64,000 nt of DNA from Psoroptes ovis (lineage: Eukaryota; Arthropoda; Arachnida; Sarcoptiformes; Psoroptidae), in contig PQWQ01000002.1 of the NCBI GenBank assembly GCA_002943765.1, positions 4,216,001 to 4,280,000 on the forward strand, in the 5' to 3' direction. Under the pieces are notes generated by a model, which saw only the letters and a list, made by a program, of their open reading frames with translations, searched no databases and was not told the DNA's origin. Made by a program: the position numbers and the translations under genes. Shown here one piece after another: positions 26,501 to 38,193 of the stretch (within the stretch, counting starts at the first letter, position 1; every line of letters begins with the position of its first letter).

Positions 26501-27207
26501 TCTTGATTGAATTGTAAATGAGAGCAATGAAAAAAATTGGAGAAATGAAAAAAAGAAGAATTTCTTTGATTAATCAGTGTTTGGTGATTTTATCGAAGCA
26601 CCTGAACAACCAAGGCAAAACTTTTTCACACTTTTTCCTTACCGATTGATGAATGATTCAATCACTCATTTACATGGTGCTTTATGAAAGCATAAAACAC
26701 AAAAATTTCGCGGACCTCTCATTGTGTGGTGTTAACAGGGCACAAAATACAAACTTGTCAAGAATTTTTTTGATTAAATGAGAAACAAAAAAAAAAAAAA
26801 CGATGTAAAAATGAAGAATAAATTAAGGTAAAAATATTAATAGAAGAATGGCGAATTCGCTTATGAGAAAATTATTTAAGTGAAAAAAGAAATGTCTTAA
26901 GATGTATTCGAAGGAATAATTTCTTATTCAAAATAGAAACGTAATTAATTAAAATTGTAATTTATCAAAGAAAATGAAGAAAAAAATGATGATCGATGTT
27001 TCTTCTGATGAAGAAAAACACGATAAATCCAATAAGAAATTTGCTTACATTCACAAAGAGTGATGAATCAATTATACTTTGTTCACTTGAAACTAAACAT
27101 TTACATTTTGAAACATTCAAAGAAATGAATGAATGAACGAATGAAATGTATTAATAGTAATGAAAATGTAATTGAAATATTTTTTTTTCATTATTTTTCT
27201 TATTGAA

Positions 27208-27236
<29 letters not shown>
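27208..27236. repeat. AAT trinucleotide microsatellite
   Basis: About nine to ten pure AAT units in intergenic DNA. In coding regions of this window the same unit encodes the Asn runs. Confidence 0.9.
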
Positions 27237-27239
<3 letters not shown>

Positions 27240-28960
27240 GAAAATACACACAATACACTAATGATAAATTGCATAATAATTAGTATTTTGAATTAGGAAT
27301 GAATTCAATGTAATTTCAGCATTTTCATTTTATATTTTGCGGTTTTGTATTAGGTTTTTTTTATTAGGATTTTTCTCCTCTTCTCTAATAATGAATACAT
27401 GTCTAAATTTACATTGAATAATAATAATAATAATCATAATAATAACGATATTCAAAATAATAATAATATTAATAATCACCTTCAAATGTTTTGAAAAAAA
27501 ATCAATCTTTTTCTTTATGAATTTTTGATTATTAATGATATAATAATAATGCTAATACTAATAATAATGGTGATTACAATGATTTCATGAATTGGTACAA
27601 TTGAAATTCCTTTTTCTTTTTCTTGGTATGGTAATTAATTATATTTTCAAAATGAAATATTACCATTATTTTATTTCCGAAAATATTCAAAATTTCAGAC
27701 AAGAAAAATGAGGAAGAAAAATATTCTTGAAGAAAATAATCATTCATTGAATTATCCGTTCATCTGATTTTTATCATTATTATTATGTAATCATCGGAAG
27801 AAAGAAAGAAAACCCATTATTATCTTGGTGGTTTTCGCATTGAATCGGTTTTTGGACGATAACGAATCGAATTTCAATTTTTGGTTTTCCTCTTGCTTTC
27901 CTCTCTCTCCTCAGACTCTATCCATCTATCTCCTCAATATCATTATCGATATCTTTCGGTTGAATCGGAACCATTTTGAAAAAAAAAACAAATTCAAAAT
28001 AATCAGACAAAATTATTTGAAAAAATGAATATTTTCCAAGAGAAATTCGCTTCAATTTGTGATTGCACAAACAAATAAATAATGATACTAATAATCTGTG
28101 GTAGTAATAATTTCTAAATAAATTTTGTTTAGTTTATTAAACGCAAATTATTTGAAAATAAACGGAAAAAATCGAAAAAAAATTCATTTGAAACATGAGA
28201 ATTATTATCATTCAGGGAGCGAAAAGAAAATCATTCAAAGATTTTTTCATTATTATTTTTCCCATCATTTCCCATCTTGGATCCGTTGGGCTGTTGTTGT
28301 TATTGTCGATGATCGAGTTGCTGAACACATTTCTCAATGGATTTTTTCCTCCAAAAATTGTTGAAAAAAAAATGAAATAAAATAAATAAAATTATCGATT
28401 TTTCAACAATCGACTCACTTTTTGTTGGTTCGTTGAAATATTGGAAAATATGATCATTTGAAAACCAATATCTAAATTTATTGTTGAAGAAAAATTGATT
28501 TTAATACCATTATTTTTTTTCTATTTTTTATTTGAAAATCATTGAAAATAAATTTATATTTGCTGATGACAAATAAATAAAAAAGAAAATATAAAAATGA
28601 AATAAATTTGAAAATGATTTGATATTTTTTCCCCTATCTCTCTCAACTCTATATCAAACATGAATACAAAATCAACCAGATTCTTCGGCAAAGAATGTTG
28701 TCCAGAATCTTGAATTTCTTCAAAAGTATCTGGTCTTTTATTACCATTATTAATCGTGAATTATGGTTTGATGAATTTTTATATTTAGAAACAGTTTTTA
28801 TAGCAAATTTTCAATTTTGCATGTCTTCACTGCAAGATGGCAGTGTGCTTCAACGATTTTTGTTTTTTTTGTTTTGTTTTTGGTCGATCTGAGCACATGG
28901 TCTTTTTTGAATTTAATTTTTTACGTAATGTTTCTGTTTTAATTATTTTGATATGATAAA

Positions 28961-30160
28961 ATGACGAAAAATATTGATCTGGGTTTTGCCGAACCATTCA
29001 CAGATGAATGGTTATCGAAAGAAAAATATTTCCCATCGAAAATTGGTGGCCGTCCATCATTTTTAGTTTTAAATCCAATACTTGGATCAAATGAATTGAA
29101 TTGTAGCAAATGTAATAATACATTACGTTTTATACTGCAATTATATGCACCAATTGAATCAGATGATAATGCATTCCATCGTCATTTGTTTGTATTTGGT
29201 TGTGGTCAACAATCACAATGTTCGAATGAATTCCGTGTATTTCGTTGTCAATTACCGAAAATAAATGAATTCTATTCAAGTAAACCACCTGATTATAATC
29301 ATAATGATGACAACTATGATCCTAATCCAACAAAATTTGGACTAAAATTGTGTCCGGTTTGTGGAATACATGCTGCTAAACATTGTTCACAATGTTCAAA
29401 AATGTTTTATTGTTCACGTGAACATCAAATTATTCATTGGAAAAAAGGTGGACATAAAAATCAATGTAAAAATGGTGAAAATACTGTGATTCATAATAGC
29501 AATATTAAATATGAAAAATTCGTATTTCCAGGTTTGAATTTTATTTCATGAATAATGATATATTAATATTCTTTCTATTTCAAAATAGAATATGAAATAA
29601 TCATCGAAGAAACAGCCTTAAATAATAATCATTGTAATGATAATAATCATATCGATGATGATGATGATGATGAAAACGATAGCAATGATGTTGATGATGA
29701 AAATGAAATGAAAAAATATCAAGAATTTATTGATAAAAATAAACCATCATTTCAAAATGAAAATATTGAACAATATCTATCTGAAGATAATGAAACAAAT
29801 GATAATGAACAAAAAATATTCAATCAATTTCGTCAAGCTACCAGTGATGGTGAAGTAATCAGATATAATACTGATTGGCATCAACAATCAATCGATAATC
29901 AATTCAATAATATACTATGGATTTCGGCTAAAAATCGTATCACTGCTGTACCCGATTGTGAAAATTGTGGCTCAAAGCGAATGTTTGAATTTCAAATTAT
30001 GCCAAATTTATTGAATAAATTAAATTTAAATAAAAATGATCATCTTGATTTTGGTACATTGTTAATATTTTGTTGCGCAAAAAATTGCCGTAAAAATGAA
30101 CCTAAAAATGTATTGGATTATTATCAACCAGAATTTATTTACAATCAAATGATATGTTGA
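28961..30160 (+). CDS. PDCD2: PDCD2 (programmed cell death protein 2), 2 exons
   Basis: Exons 28961-29531 and 29589-30160 with a 57-nt intron join in phase (CCA G / AA TAT) to give 380 residues and restore FPEYEI, as in other PDCD2 proteins. The N-terminus has LGFAEP and IGGRPSFL. A MYND zinc finger lies at about residues 130-169, starting CPVCGIHAAKHCSQC and ending near HKNQC. The C-terminal PDCD2 domain includes EVIRYNTDW, DCENCGSKRMFEFQIMPNLL and a final TLLIFCCAKNC. An acidic Asp/Asn-rich linker opens exon 2. Family knowledge: PDCD2 acts as a chaperone for ribosomal protein uS5 (RPS2) in 40S assembly. TMEM231 follows on the same strand about 160 bp downstream. Confidence 0.95.
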
Positions 30161-30321
30161 TTTTTTCAAAGAGTCTTTGGATATTTTATTTTAATATTTC
30201 TATTGCCATGGTTACGAACGAATTTGAATTCAAAAACATTTGTTTTTGTTGAAATATTGTGAACATTATCATTGTTTTAAAATTTTTTTTTTTGATTTCA
30301 TCAAATTCAAAACAATAAAAA

Positions 30322-31347
30322 ATGAATCTTTTCATCAAACCAATATCTATTCACTACAATTGTCGTCTATTGTCTGAAGCAACAATTTTCTATTTGATCG
30401 TAACGATAATAAGATTTCTATTGCCATTGATTATCCTATGTAATATCGATACATTATGGCTAAAAGAATCAACATTTCGGGAAATGCCTGATATTGAATT
30501 TAAAAAACACTTCATATTATTATTAAAAGTTAATGAGAATATTCATCAAAGATATTACTATCCAAGAATATTAGGATATAGTACATTTGAAAAGATAAAT
30601 CAAAAATTCAAAAATAGAAATCAACTAATAAAATCGATAAACATTGAACAATATGAATATGATCATGATTTGGATGATCGTTATGATCAATTAAAAATAA
30701 TAATCAATGTACCATTGGATCAAAATTCAACCATTCAAGGTTTTCGCTTGATACCAATATTTCAATATCGTTTAAATGAAAAAATTCAATTAATTATGGA
30801 AACTATTGGCGATTTGAATATGCTTGATAAGAATAATCTATTGAAAGAATATAAAATGATAAGAATCGAGGGCCATCTACAATTCATACAACGAAAACCA
30901 TTTTCAAATGATCGATTTAAATCATTGTTCAATGAATATAATCATAGTATTTTCGAACACAATCATGATTTAGAATATTTATTATTGAATTATAGTAGAC
31001 GTAATTATTTTACAAGATTAAATATTGATTATGAACAATGGCAATCATTATCAATGTTCAATGATCAACCAATAATCATATTGAATAAAATAGATGATCA
31101 TCATTCATCATTCAGATTAGATTTGAATATTCATTACTATGAACAGCTATATCATTATTATACAAATTTTTGGTATATGATAAAATGGGCATTCATACAA
31201 TATGTTTGCATATTTATATTTGTCGATTATTTTATATTTTGGTTAAAAACATACGTACATGATCAATATATTGTTGCTTCGATACCACAATTGAATCAAA
31301 TCGATCATCAATTGTTAAATGAAATTTATATGAAAAAACAATTTTAA
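30322..31347 (+). CDS. TMEM231: TMEM231, transition-zone membrane protein
   Basis: An uninterrupted 341-residue ORF. It has two predicted membrane segments, about residues 19-43 (IFYLIVTIIRFLLPLIILC) and 288-310 (IKWAFIQYVCIFIFVDYFIF), around a large extracytoplasmic domain. Family landmarks are LWLKESTFREMP near residue 47, FRLIPIFQYRL near 150, a Gly-His-Leu-Gln-Phe-Ile-Gln segment near 195, and WYMIKWAFIQYV before the second segment. TMEM231 is part of the B9/MKS complex that controls entry to the primary cilium. In an arthropod such as this it would be expected in ciliated sensory neurons. No intron is needed. It converges on histone H1, whose stem-loop is only about 70 bp from this stop. 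Confidence 0.88.
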   Translation: MNLFIKPISIHYNCRLLSEATIFYLIVTIIRFLLPLIILCNIDTLWLKESTFREMPDIEFKKHFILLLKVNENIHQRYYYPRILGYSTFEKINQKFKNRNQLIKSINIEQYEYDHDLDDRYDQLKIIINVPLDQNSTIQGFRLIPIFQYRLNEKIQLIMETIGDLNMLDKNNLLKEYKMIRIEGHLQFIQRKPFSNDRFKSLFNEYNHSIFEHNHDLEYLLLNYSRRNYFTRLNIDYEQWQSLSMFNDQPIIILNKIDDHHSSFRLDLNIHYYEQLYHYYTNFWYMIKWAFIQYVCIFIFVDYFIFWLKTYVHDQYIVASIPQLNQIDHQLLNEIYMKKQF

Positions 31348-31414
31348 ATCAATCCTTTCATGCTTTTGTAGTTACAAGAAAAAAAAATTGTCTCATAACT
31401 CTTAATTGAATGGT

Positions 31415-31430
31415 GGCTCTGAAAAGAGCC
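31415..31430 (-). terminator. Histone 3' stem-loop of H1
   Basis: Minus strand GGCTCTTTTCAGAGCC followed by ACCA and preceded by CCAAAC. This is the canonical 6-bp stem, 4-base loop bound by SLBP for 3' processing of replication-dependent histone mRNAs. It lies 60 nt past the H1 stop. Confidence 0.95.
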
Positions 31431-31490
31431 GTTTGGTTTATGAGAATATATGGAACTTAGAAAAATAAATAAAAAGCAAAAATGTTCATT

Positions 31491-32219
31491 TCATTTTTTA
31501 GCTTTTTTTGGTGTTGATGGTTTTTTTGGAGCCATGGCTGATGCCTTTTTGGGAGATTTGGGTGGTTTAGCTGGCGACTTTTTTGATTTCTTTTCACCTT
31601 TTGATTTATTTGGTGTTGATGATGATTTTGATTCAGATGTTTTTTTCTCTTTTTTTGGTGCTGCTGATTTTTCTTTTTTTGGTGTTTTCGGTTTTGATGA
31701 TGATACTTTTTTGACAACTGATTTTTCTTTCTTTTCACCTGTGGATGGTTTTGTTGATTGTTTTGCTACTTTGACTTTAGTCATAGATTTTACTTTAGGT
31801 ACAGCTGATGTCTTTTTAGTTGATTCCTTTGGTTTCGATGCTTTTTTCGGTTTCTTTTCAGCAGATTTTTCACTTTTAGCTGTTTTATTCAATTTAAATG
31901 AACCACTAGCGCCTTTACCTTTTGCCTGCACTAATTCGCCTTTGACAACACCAGATTTCAAATATTTACGAATAAACGGGGTAATCTTTTCAATATCAAT
32001 TGTATAATGAGATTGAATATATTTTTTAATAGCTTGAAGTGAAGATCCATTACGTTCTTTCAATTCTTTAATAGCAGCTTTAACCATCGATGATACTGGT
32101 GGATGATTCGGTTTAGCTTTAGGTTTCTTTTCACCTTTCGGTGCTTTAGGTTTGCTTGATTTTGTTTTTTTAGGTTCACTTGCCATAGCTTGTGTTTGAG
32201 CAGCTTCAGCTTCGGTCAT
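31491..32219 (-). CDS. H1: Linker histone H1
   Basis: 242 residues from the ATG at 32217-32219, chosen because it starts the histone sequence; the frame stays open further upstream but that part has no H1 character and crosses the promoter. The globular winged-helix domain (about residues 36-110) contains HPPVSSMVKAAIKELKERNG, SLQAIKKYIQ and SGSFKLNK. The tail is Lys, Ala, Pro and Ser rich with several SPKK/TPKK-like sites. H1 binds linker DNA at the nucleosome entry and exit. The stop is followed by a canonical histone stem-loop and no obvious poly(A) signal, so this is a replication-dependent H1. It is intronless. Confidence 0.97.
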   Translation of the reverse strand: MTEAEAAQTQAMASEPKKTKSSKPKAPKGEKKPKAKPNHPPVSSMVKAAIKELKERNGSSLQAIKKYIQSHYTIDIEKITPFIRKYLKSGVVKGELVQAKGKGASGSFKLNKTAKSEKSAEKKPKKASKPKESTKKTSAVPKVKSMTKVKVAKQSTKPSTGEKKEKSVVKKVSSSKPKTPKKEKSAAPKKEKKTSESKSSSTPNKSKGEKKSKKSPAKPPKSPKKASAMAPKKPSTPKKAKK

Positions 32220-32929
32220 TTTTGTTTGTTTATGTTTTTGGATGAATGATAAAAAACGAAATAAACACAATACAAAGTTTGAAATATTTGTTTGAAATTG
32301 ACAAATTCGAATTTCGAAAACAGTCAAACTATTTATACTATTAACGCAAATCACGAACGAACTCGTCGTAAAACAAGGCGGAGCATCATGATTTCGCGGT
32401 TTTTTTTCCACATTTTGTTGAAATATTTTCGAAAAAAAAATTACTGAGAACATTTTTCTAAAAATTGATTGAACAAGAAAATGGCGGGCTGGACCCAAAA
32501 TTTTTTGCCCCTTTTCAAATAAAATTTCTTGAAAATATCAATCCAATTCACACAAACGGAAACGGAAAACATCAATTTTTTTTTCTAAATTTCAAATCAA
32601 AATACAGGCTTTTGTCGTGAACTCTGTAAAATTACTGAGATTCTTGGTCATATTTTTAGAATTTTAGCGGAGAAAATTTCTATTTTATTATCAAAAGTCC
32701 GATTCTATTCATAATAAAATCGATTAAATTAAAATTACGAAAAATTTTTTGTTTAAAATATTTTATCCATTAACTTTTAGATATTTTTCATTGCAAATTA
32801 ATTATATAGACTAATTACAAGAATTTTACACTCAAAAATTTATTTATTTATTCAAAATATTTCAATTAATTTAAAAAATATGATACAAATTGAAAAAAAT
32901 TGTTTCATTTCTCACTTTAAAGCAATGAT
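32220..32929 (-). promoter_or_regulatory. H1 promoter region and H4 3' spacer
   Basis: Upstream of H1 (minus strand) lie a TATA box (plus-strand ATTTATA, 32331-32337), an ACGAACGAACTC block at 32353-32364, a GGCGGAGC block at 32377-32384 and a CGCG core near 32395. The same blocks occur upstream of H4. The rest, to the H4 stem-loop at 32930, is AT-rich with no gene. Confidence 0.7.
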
Positions 32930-32945
32930 GGTCCTTAAAAGGACC
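32930..32945 (-). terminator. Histone 3' stem-loop of H4
   Basis: Minus strand GGTCCTTTTAAGGACC, preceded by a CCAAACAAAC stretch, 111 nt past the H4 stop. A purine-rich AAAGTGAGAAA about 17 nt downstream could be the U7-snRNA-binding histone downstream element. Confidence 0.93.
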
Positions 32946-33056
32946 GTTTGTTTGGTTATAAAATGTATGAAATAAAAATTATGGCAGTATGATCATGAGG
33001 ATGATTATGAATTATTTGTAATGATGAGGCATAAATGTTAATTTTTGTTTCGAGAA

Positions 33057-34139
<1,083 letters not shown>

Positions 34140-34155
34140 GGTCCTTAAAAGGACC
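34140..34155 (-). terminator. Histone 3' stem-loop of H3
   Basis: Minus strand GGTCCTTTTAAGGACC, identical in sequence to the H4 and H2B stem-loops, 62 nt past the H3 stop. Confidence 0.93.
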
Positions 34156-34217
34156 GTTTTATGATTATGGAGTGATGGATATATGATAATGAATGAAAAG
34201 AAAAAAAAATGATGAAA

Positions 34218-35255
<1,038 letters not shown>

Positions 35256-35271
35256 GGCCCTAAAAAGGACC
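35256..35271 (-). terminator. Histone 3' stem-loop of H2A (one G-U pair)
   Basis: Minus strand GGTCCTTTTTAGGGCC. The stem differs from the others by a T opposite G, so the RNA would have a U-G wobble at the third pair. Position and loop are otherwise canonical. Confidence 0.88.
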
Positions 35272-35318
35272 GTTTATATTAATGAAATGAAAATGAAAAA
35301 TTATTTTACATATGGGAA

Positions 35319-35693
35319 TTATGCAGTTTTTTCCGTCTTTTTAGGCAACAATACTGCTTGAATATTTGGCAACACACCACCTTGAGCAATTGTAACACCA
35401 CTTAATAATTTGTTCAATTCTTCATCGTTTCTGATGGCCAATTGTAAATGTCTTGGAATAATACGAGTCTTCTTATTATCACGAGCAGCATTACCGGCCA
35501 ATTCTAAAACTTCAGCGGCTAAATATTCGAGAACAGCGGCCAAGTAAACAGGAGCACCGGCACCAACACGTTCAGCATAATTTCCTTTACGTAATAAACG
35601 ATGAATACGGCCAACTGGAAATTGAAGACCAGCACGTGATGAACGTGACTTGGCTTTGGTTTTAACTTTACCACCTTTACCGCGACCAGACAT
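35319..35693 (-). CDS. H2A: Histone H2A
   Basis: 124 residues, starting [20 protein letters not shown] and with AGLQFPVGRIHRLLRKGNYA and the acidic-patch region. The tail ends KKTEKTA and has no SQ(E/D) motif, so this is canonical H2A rather than H2A.X. It pairs with H2B, whose gene is divergent and 320 bp away. Intronless, with a 3' stem-loop. Confidence 0.99.
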   Translation of the reverse strand: MSGRGKGGKVKTKAKSRSSRAGLQFPVGRIHRLLRKGNYAERVGAGAPVYLAAVLEYLAAEVLELAGNAARDNKKTRIIPRHLQLAIRNDEELNKLLSGVTIAQGGVLPNIQAVLLPKKTEKTA

Positions 35694-36013
35694 TTTGCTT
35701 AATTAGTTTTGAAAAGTTTGATAAAAATTCGACGAATAAATGTTGAAATAAATTTCAAACATGCTGTTTCAGCATTTATATACTCGATAAAATAGGGTAC
35801 AGAGCACGAACCAATCAAATTGCTTCGCGCGCTTTTTTGTGAAAGATCCGCCCTCTGCACAGAAAACATAACTTTCGTGCATTTTGATTGGTTCTTCATT
35901 TGTACCATACTTTTTCCCATATATAAACGAAGATGAATTTTTTGTTGAAACACTCATTATTTTAAAAATTTTCCAATCTCTCGAAATTCCAAACATAATC
36001 ATCTCGAACAATC
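35694..36013. promoter_or_regulatory. Bidirectional H2A/H2B promoter
   Basis: A 320-bp spacer between divergent ATGs. The H2A TATA (plus-strand ATTTATATA) is at 35774-35782 and the H2B TATA (TATATAAA) at 35920-35927. Inside them a perfect 12-bp inverted repeat, GAACCAATCAAA (35808-35819) and TTTGATTGGTTC (35883-35894), places a CCAAT box facing each gene. Between the CCAAT boxes are TTCGCGCGC (35824-35832, E2F-like) and TCCGCC (35847-35852), the same GC block as in the other histone promoters. The arrangement suggests shared S-phase transcription giving equal H2A and H2B. Confidence 0.85.
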
Positions 36014-36388
36014 ATGGCACCACCATCAACTGGTAAAGCTGTCAAGAAATCTGGCAAAGCTCAAAAATCCGTACGTGCGACCGACAAGAAGAAGAAACAT
36101 CGTCGCCGTAAAGAATCGTTCTCGATTTACATTTATAAAGTATTGAAACAAGTCCATCCAGATACTGGCATATCATCGAAAGCTATGTCAATTATGAATT
36201 CATTCGTAAATGATATTTTCGAACGTATTGCAGCTGAATCATCGCGTTTATCTCATTACAATAAACGTACAACAATTACATCCAGAGAGGTACAAACTGC
36301 TGTACGTTTATTGTTACCTGGTGAATTGGCCAAGCATGCTGTTTCCGAAGGTACTAAAGCTGTCACCAAATATACATCTAGTAAATAA
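36014..36388 (+). CDS. H2B: Histone H2B
   Basis: 124 residues with the basic N-tail KKKKHRRRKESFSIYIYKVL and the conserved histone fold (VHPDTGISSKAMSIMNSFVN, NKRTTITSREVQTAVRLLLP), ending KYTSSK. Partner of H2A in the nucleosome. It is the only gene of the quintet on the plus strand. Intronless, with a 3' stem-loop 44 nt after the stop. Confidence 0.99.
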   Translation: MAPPSTGKAVKKSGKAQKSVRATDKKKKHRRRKESFSIYIYKVLKQVHPDTGISSKAMSIMNSFVNDIFERIAAESSRLSHYNKRTTITSREVQTAVRLLLPGELAKHAVSEGTKAVTKYTSSK

Positions 36389-36431
36389 ATAATTTCATTA
36401 ATTTAAAATTTAATCCATAATTCATAAAAAC

Positions 36432-36447
36432 GGTCCTTTTAAGGACC
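36432..36447 (+). terminator. Histone 3' stem-loop of H2B
   Basis: GGTCCTTTTAAGGACC followed by ACTA, the same stem-loop as in H3 and H4. It marks the 3' end of the H2B mRNA; the next gene starts about 150 bp further on. Confidence 0.94.
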
Positions 36448-36598
36448 ACTAATCTTGTATATTATGGAATTGGCAATTTTTTTACTCAATTTTCGAATTA
36501 TTTAATTAATACAACTTTTTTTTTGAATATAAATACGTATCATTTTCAATTAAACACATTTTCACTTTTAGCGTTTTTTTATTTGATTATTTGCTTGT

Positions 36599-37810
36599 AT
36601 GCTTGTTTTGATAAAAATGAAATTTTACTCCATTATTTTGCTTATGACAATGATCACAATCAATTCGATTCATTGTGATCCACATAAACCTGGTGTAAAT
36701 TCAAAAACTCGATCAAATCATATCAATGAAATTGAACCAATACATGGTGGTAAATCGAAAAAAATATGGGCAGCTGAAATACAAGATGATAGATATGTGG
36801 AAGATGAATTTAGCTATATTGGTGCATTACTATATATTGGTGAAGAAGGTAATCATGTATTTACTGCTAATGATGGCAAGGTACAAGTTGTTTGCACAGT
36901 TTCATTGCTGAATGAAAATTATGTATTAACATCAGCACATTGTATGTAAGTATTCATCCATTTTTTTGTTCATTGCTTAAATTCTGTTTGATATTAATAT
37001 TGTATATTTTATCCAGTGTAAAATATCTATATTCAGACACTCAGAATTATGGTATCGTATTTTCTATGGATCCATTGGTAATATGGCGTGCATATCTTGA
37101 GGACAGAGATAGGCCGATACCATGGAGTAAAATAGATCATGTTGATGTATTTTTTTTTCTTATTTTTATGTTTAATCATTTAAAAATTTTACTGATATTC
37201 TTTTCAAATTTTTCAGATACCCGATGATTATAATGTTGATAGACCGGATGTCAATAATATTGGCATCATACGCTTGAAAAATCCAATTAATTTGAAAGAA
37301 TTTAGATTAAAACCAATGAATATGTCATATCTATCGCCAGTGTATCGACCATATTGTCGCCAATATAGTGAAATTGATACTAGTGATGTTGAAGAAAACA
37401 GATGCTTTTTCTACGGTTATGGACCTAATAAATTTGAGACAGTAGAAAATCAAACATATCGTTTGAAACGTTTTGCTGTACCAATACTTGATGCTAGATA
37501 TTGTCGTAGTTATGATAAAGAATTTGATGCAAAACAATTACTTTGTACTGGACACAATCGACCTTACTCAGATGGCAGCAATCGTGCTCTTATAGGTGGC
37601 GATTCGGGTGGCCCATTTGCCTGTCATTTAAAAAATTTAAGAAATGAATCATCATATTCAGTAATGCGAACACTTGGCATTGGAAGTATAACACTTGTTG
37701 CCAATGTTGGAAAAAAGGCCAAATTGACATTTCATTATTTCACTAGTATCGATTTTTTTCGTGAATGGATCGCTTTGCTTACCGATCCTGATTTTAAATT
37801 TAATGTTTGA
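36599..37810 (+). CDS. Secreted S1 serine protease homologue, probably inactive
   Basis: Exons 36599-36945, 37017-37146 and 37217-37810 (introns 71 and 70 nt, phases agree) give 356 residues. The second ATG at 36617 gives a cleaner signal peptide (FYSIILLMTMITINSIHC). The chymotrypsin fold is clear: VVC...LTSAHC with catalytic His, then VNNIGIIRL where the catalytic Asp should be (family NDIALI), then GGDSGGPFAC with catalytic Ser. So His and Ser are kept and Asp is replaced by Asn. Position 189 is Ala and Cys191 is Ile, so the S1 pocket is also altered; the 42-58, 136-201 and 168-182 cysteines remain. The expected R/K-IVGG activation site reads EP-IHGG. Mites, notably Sarcoptes, are known to carry inactivated S1 paralogues; membership of that family is not shown here. 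Confidence 0.85.
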
Positions 37811-38193
37811 TTTTCGAAATTTTTTAAAATTAAATTTTTGTTTTCATTTATGAAAATTTTTTGAATAAAATTCATTATTAATATTCATTATTATTTATGG
37901 ACAATTATGAAAATATTCTGTTAATGATCGTGCCATTTTTTGGTTCGATTTTGATTGAAAATGATCGATTCAAAATTAAGGAATATTAAACAGTAAAATT
38001 AGAATTTGCTTGATTTAATTTATTTCCATTAAAATTAAAAATTTGAGATAAAATTATAATTAATGATGGCAATGACATTTAGTCATATTAGGCACACGAA
38101 ATTTGATCACAGATTTGATTTTTCAACCATCATCAATCTTTAAAATGAAAAACAATCAAACAATTAATAAATCAATTTAAAAATTTCAATTAA
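37811..38193. other. Convergent intergenic spacer
   Basis: 383 bp between the stop codons of the protease homologue (plus) and the PPP1R3-like gene (minus). An AATAAA at 37864-37869 is a likely poly(A) signal for the protease mRNA. Nothing else recognised. Confidence 0.6.

Larger units (their letters stand above)
18803..28960. other. 10-kb gene-poor AT-rich region
   Basis: No gene could be supported over about 10 kb. Items seen: an interrupted inverted repeat at 19080-19118, a GAT/GT microsatellite at 21616-21656, a 33-codon ATG-initiated reading with less AT-biased codons at 21359-21457 (possible first exon, unproven), a snap-back palindrome at 23531-23568, a locally GC-richer patch near 26050-26110, and an AAT run at 27208-27236. 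The rest is A/T runs and simple repeats. It could be intergenic, or contain very large introns of a gene whose exons are too short to see. Confidence 0.55.

Noticed and set aside
31450..32007. 185-codon plus-strand frame rich in Phe, Asp and Gly opposite H1
   Set aside because: It is the antisense of the Lys/Ala/Pro-rich H1 tail.
32220..32498. 93-residue N-terminal extension of histone H1 in the same open frame
   Set aside because: It crosses the TATA box and promoter, has no similarity to H1, and the ATG at 32219 begins the normal H1 sequence.
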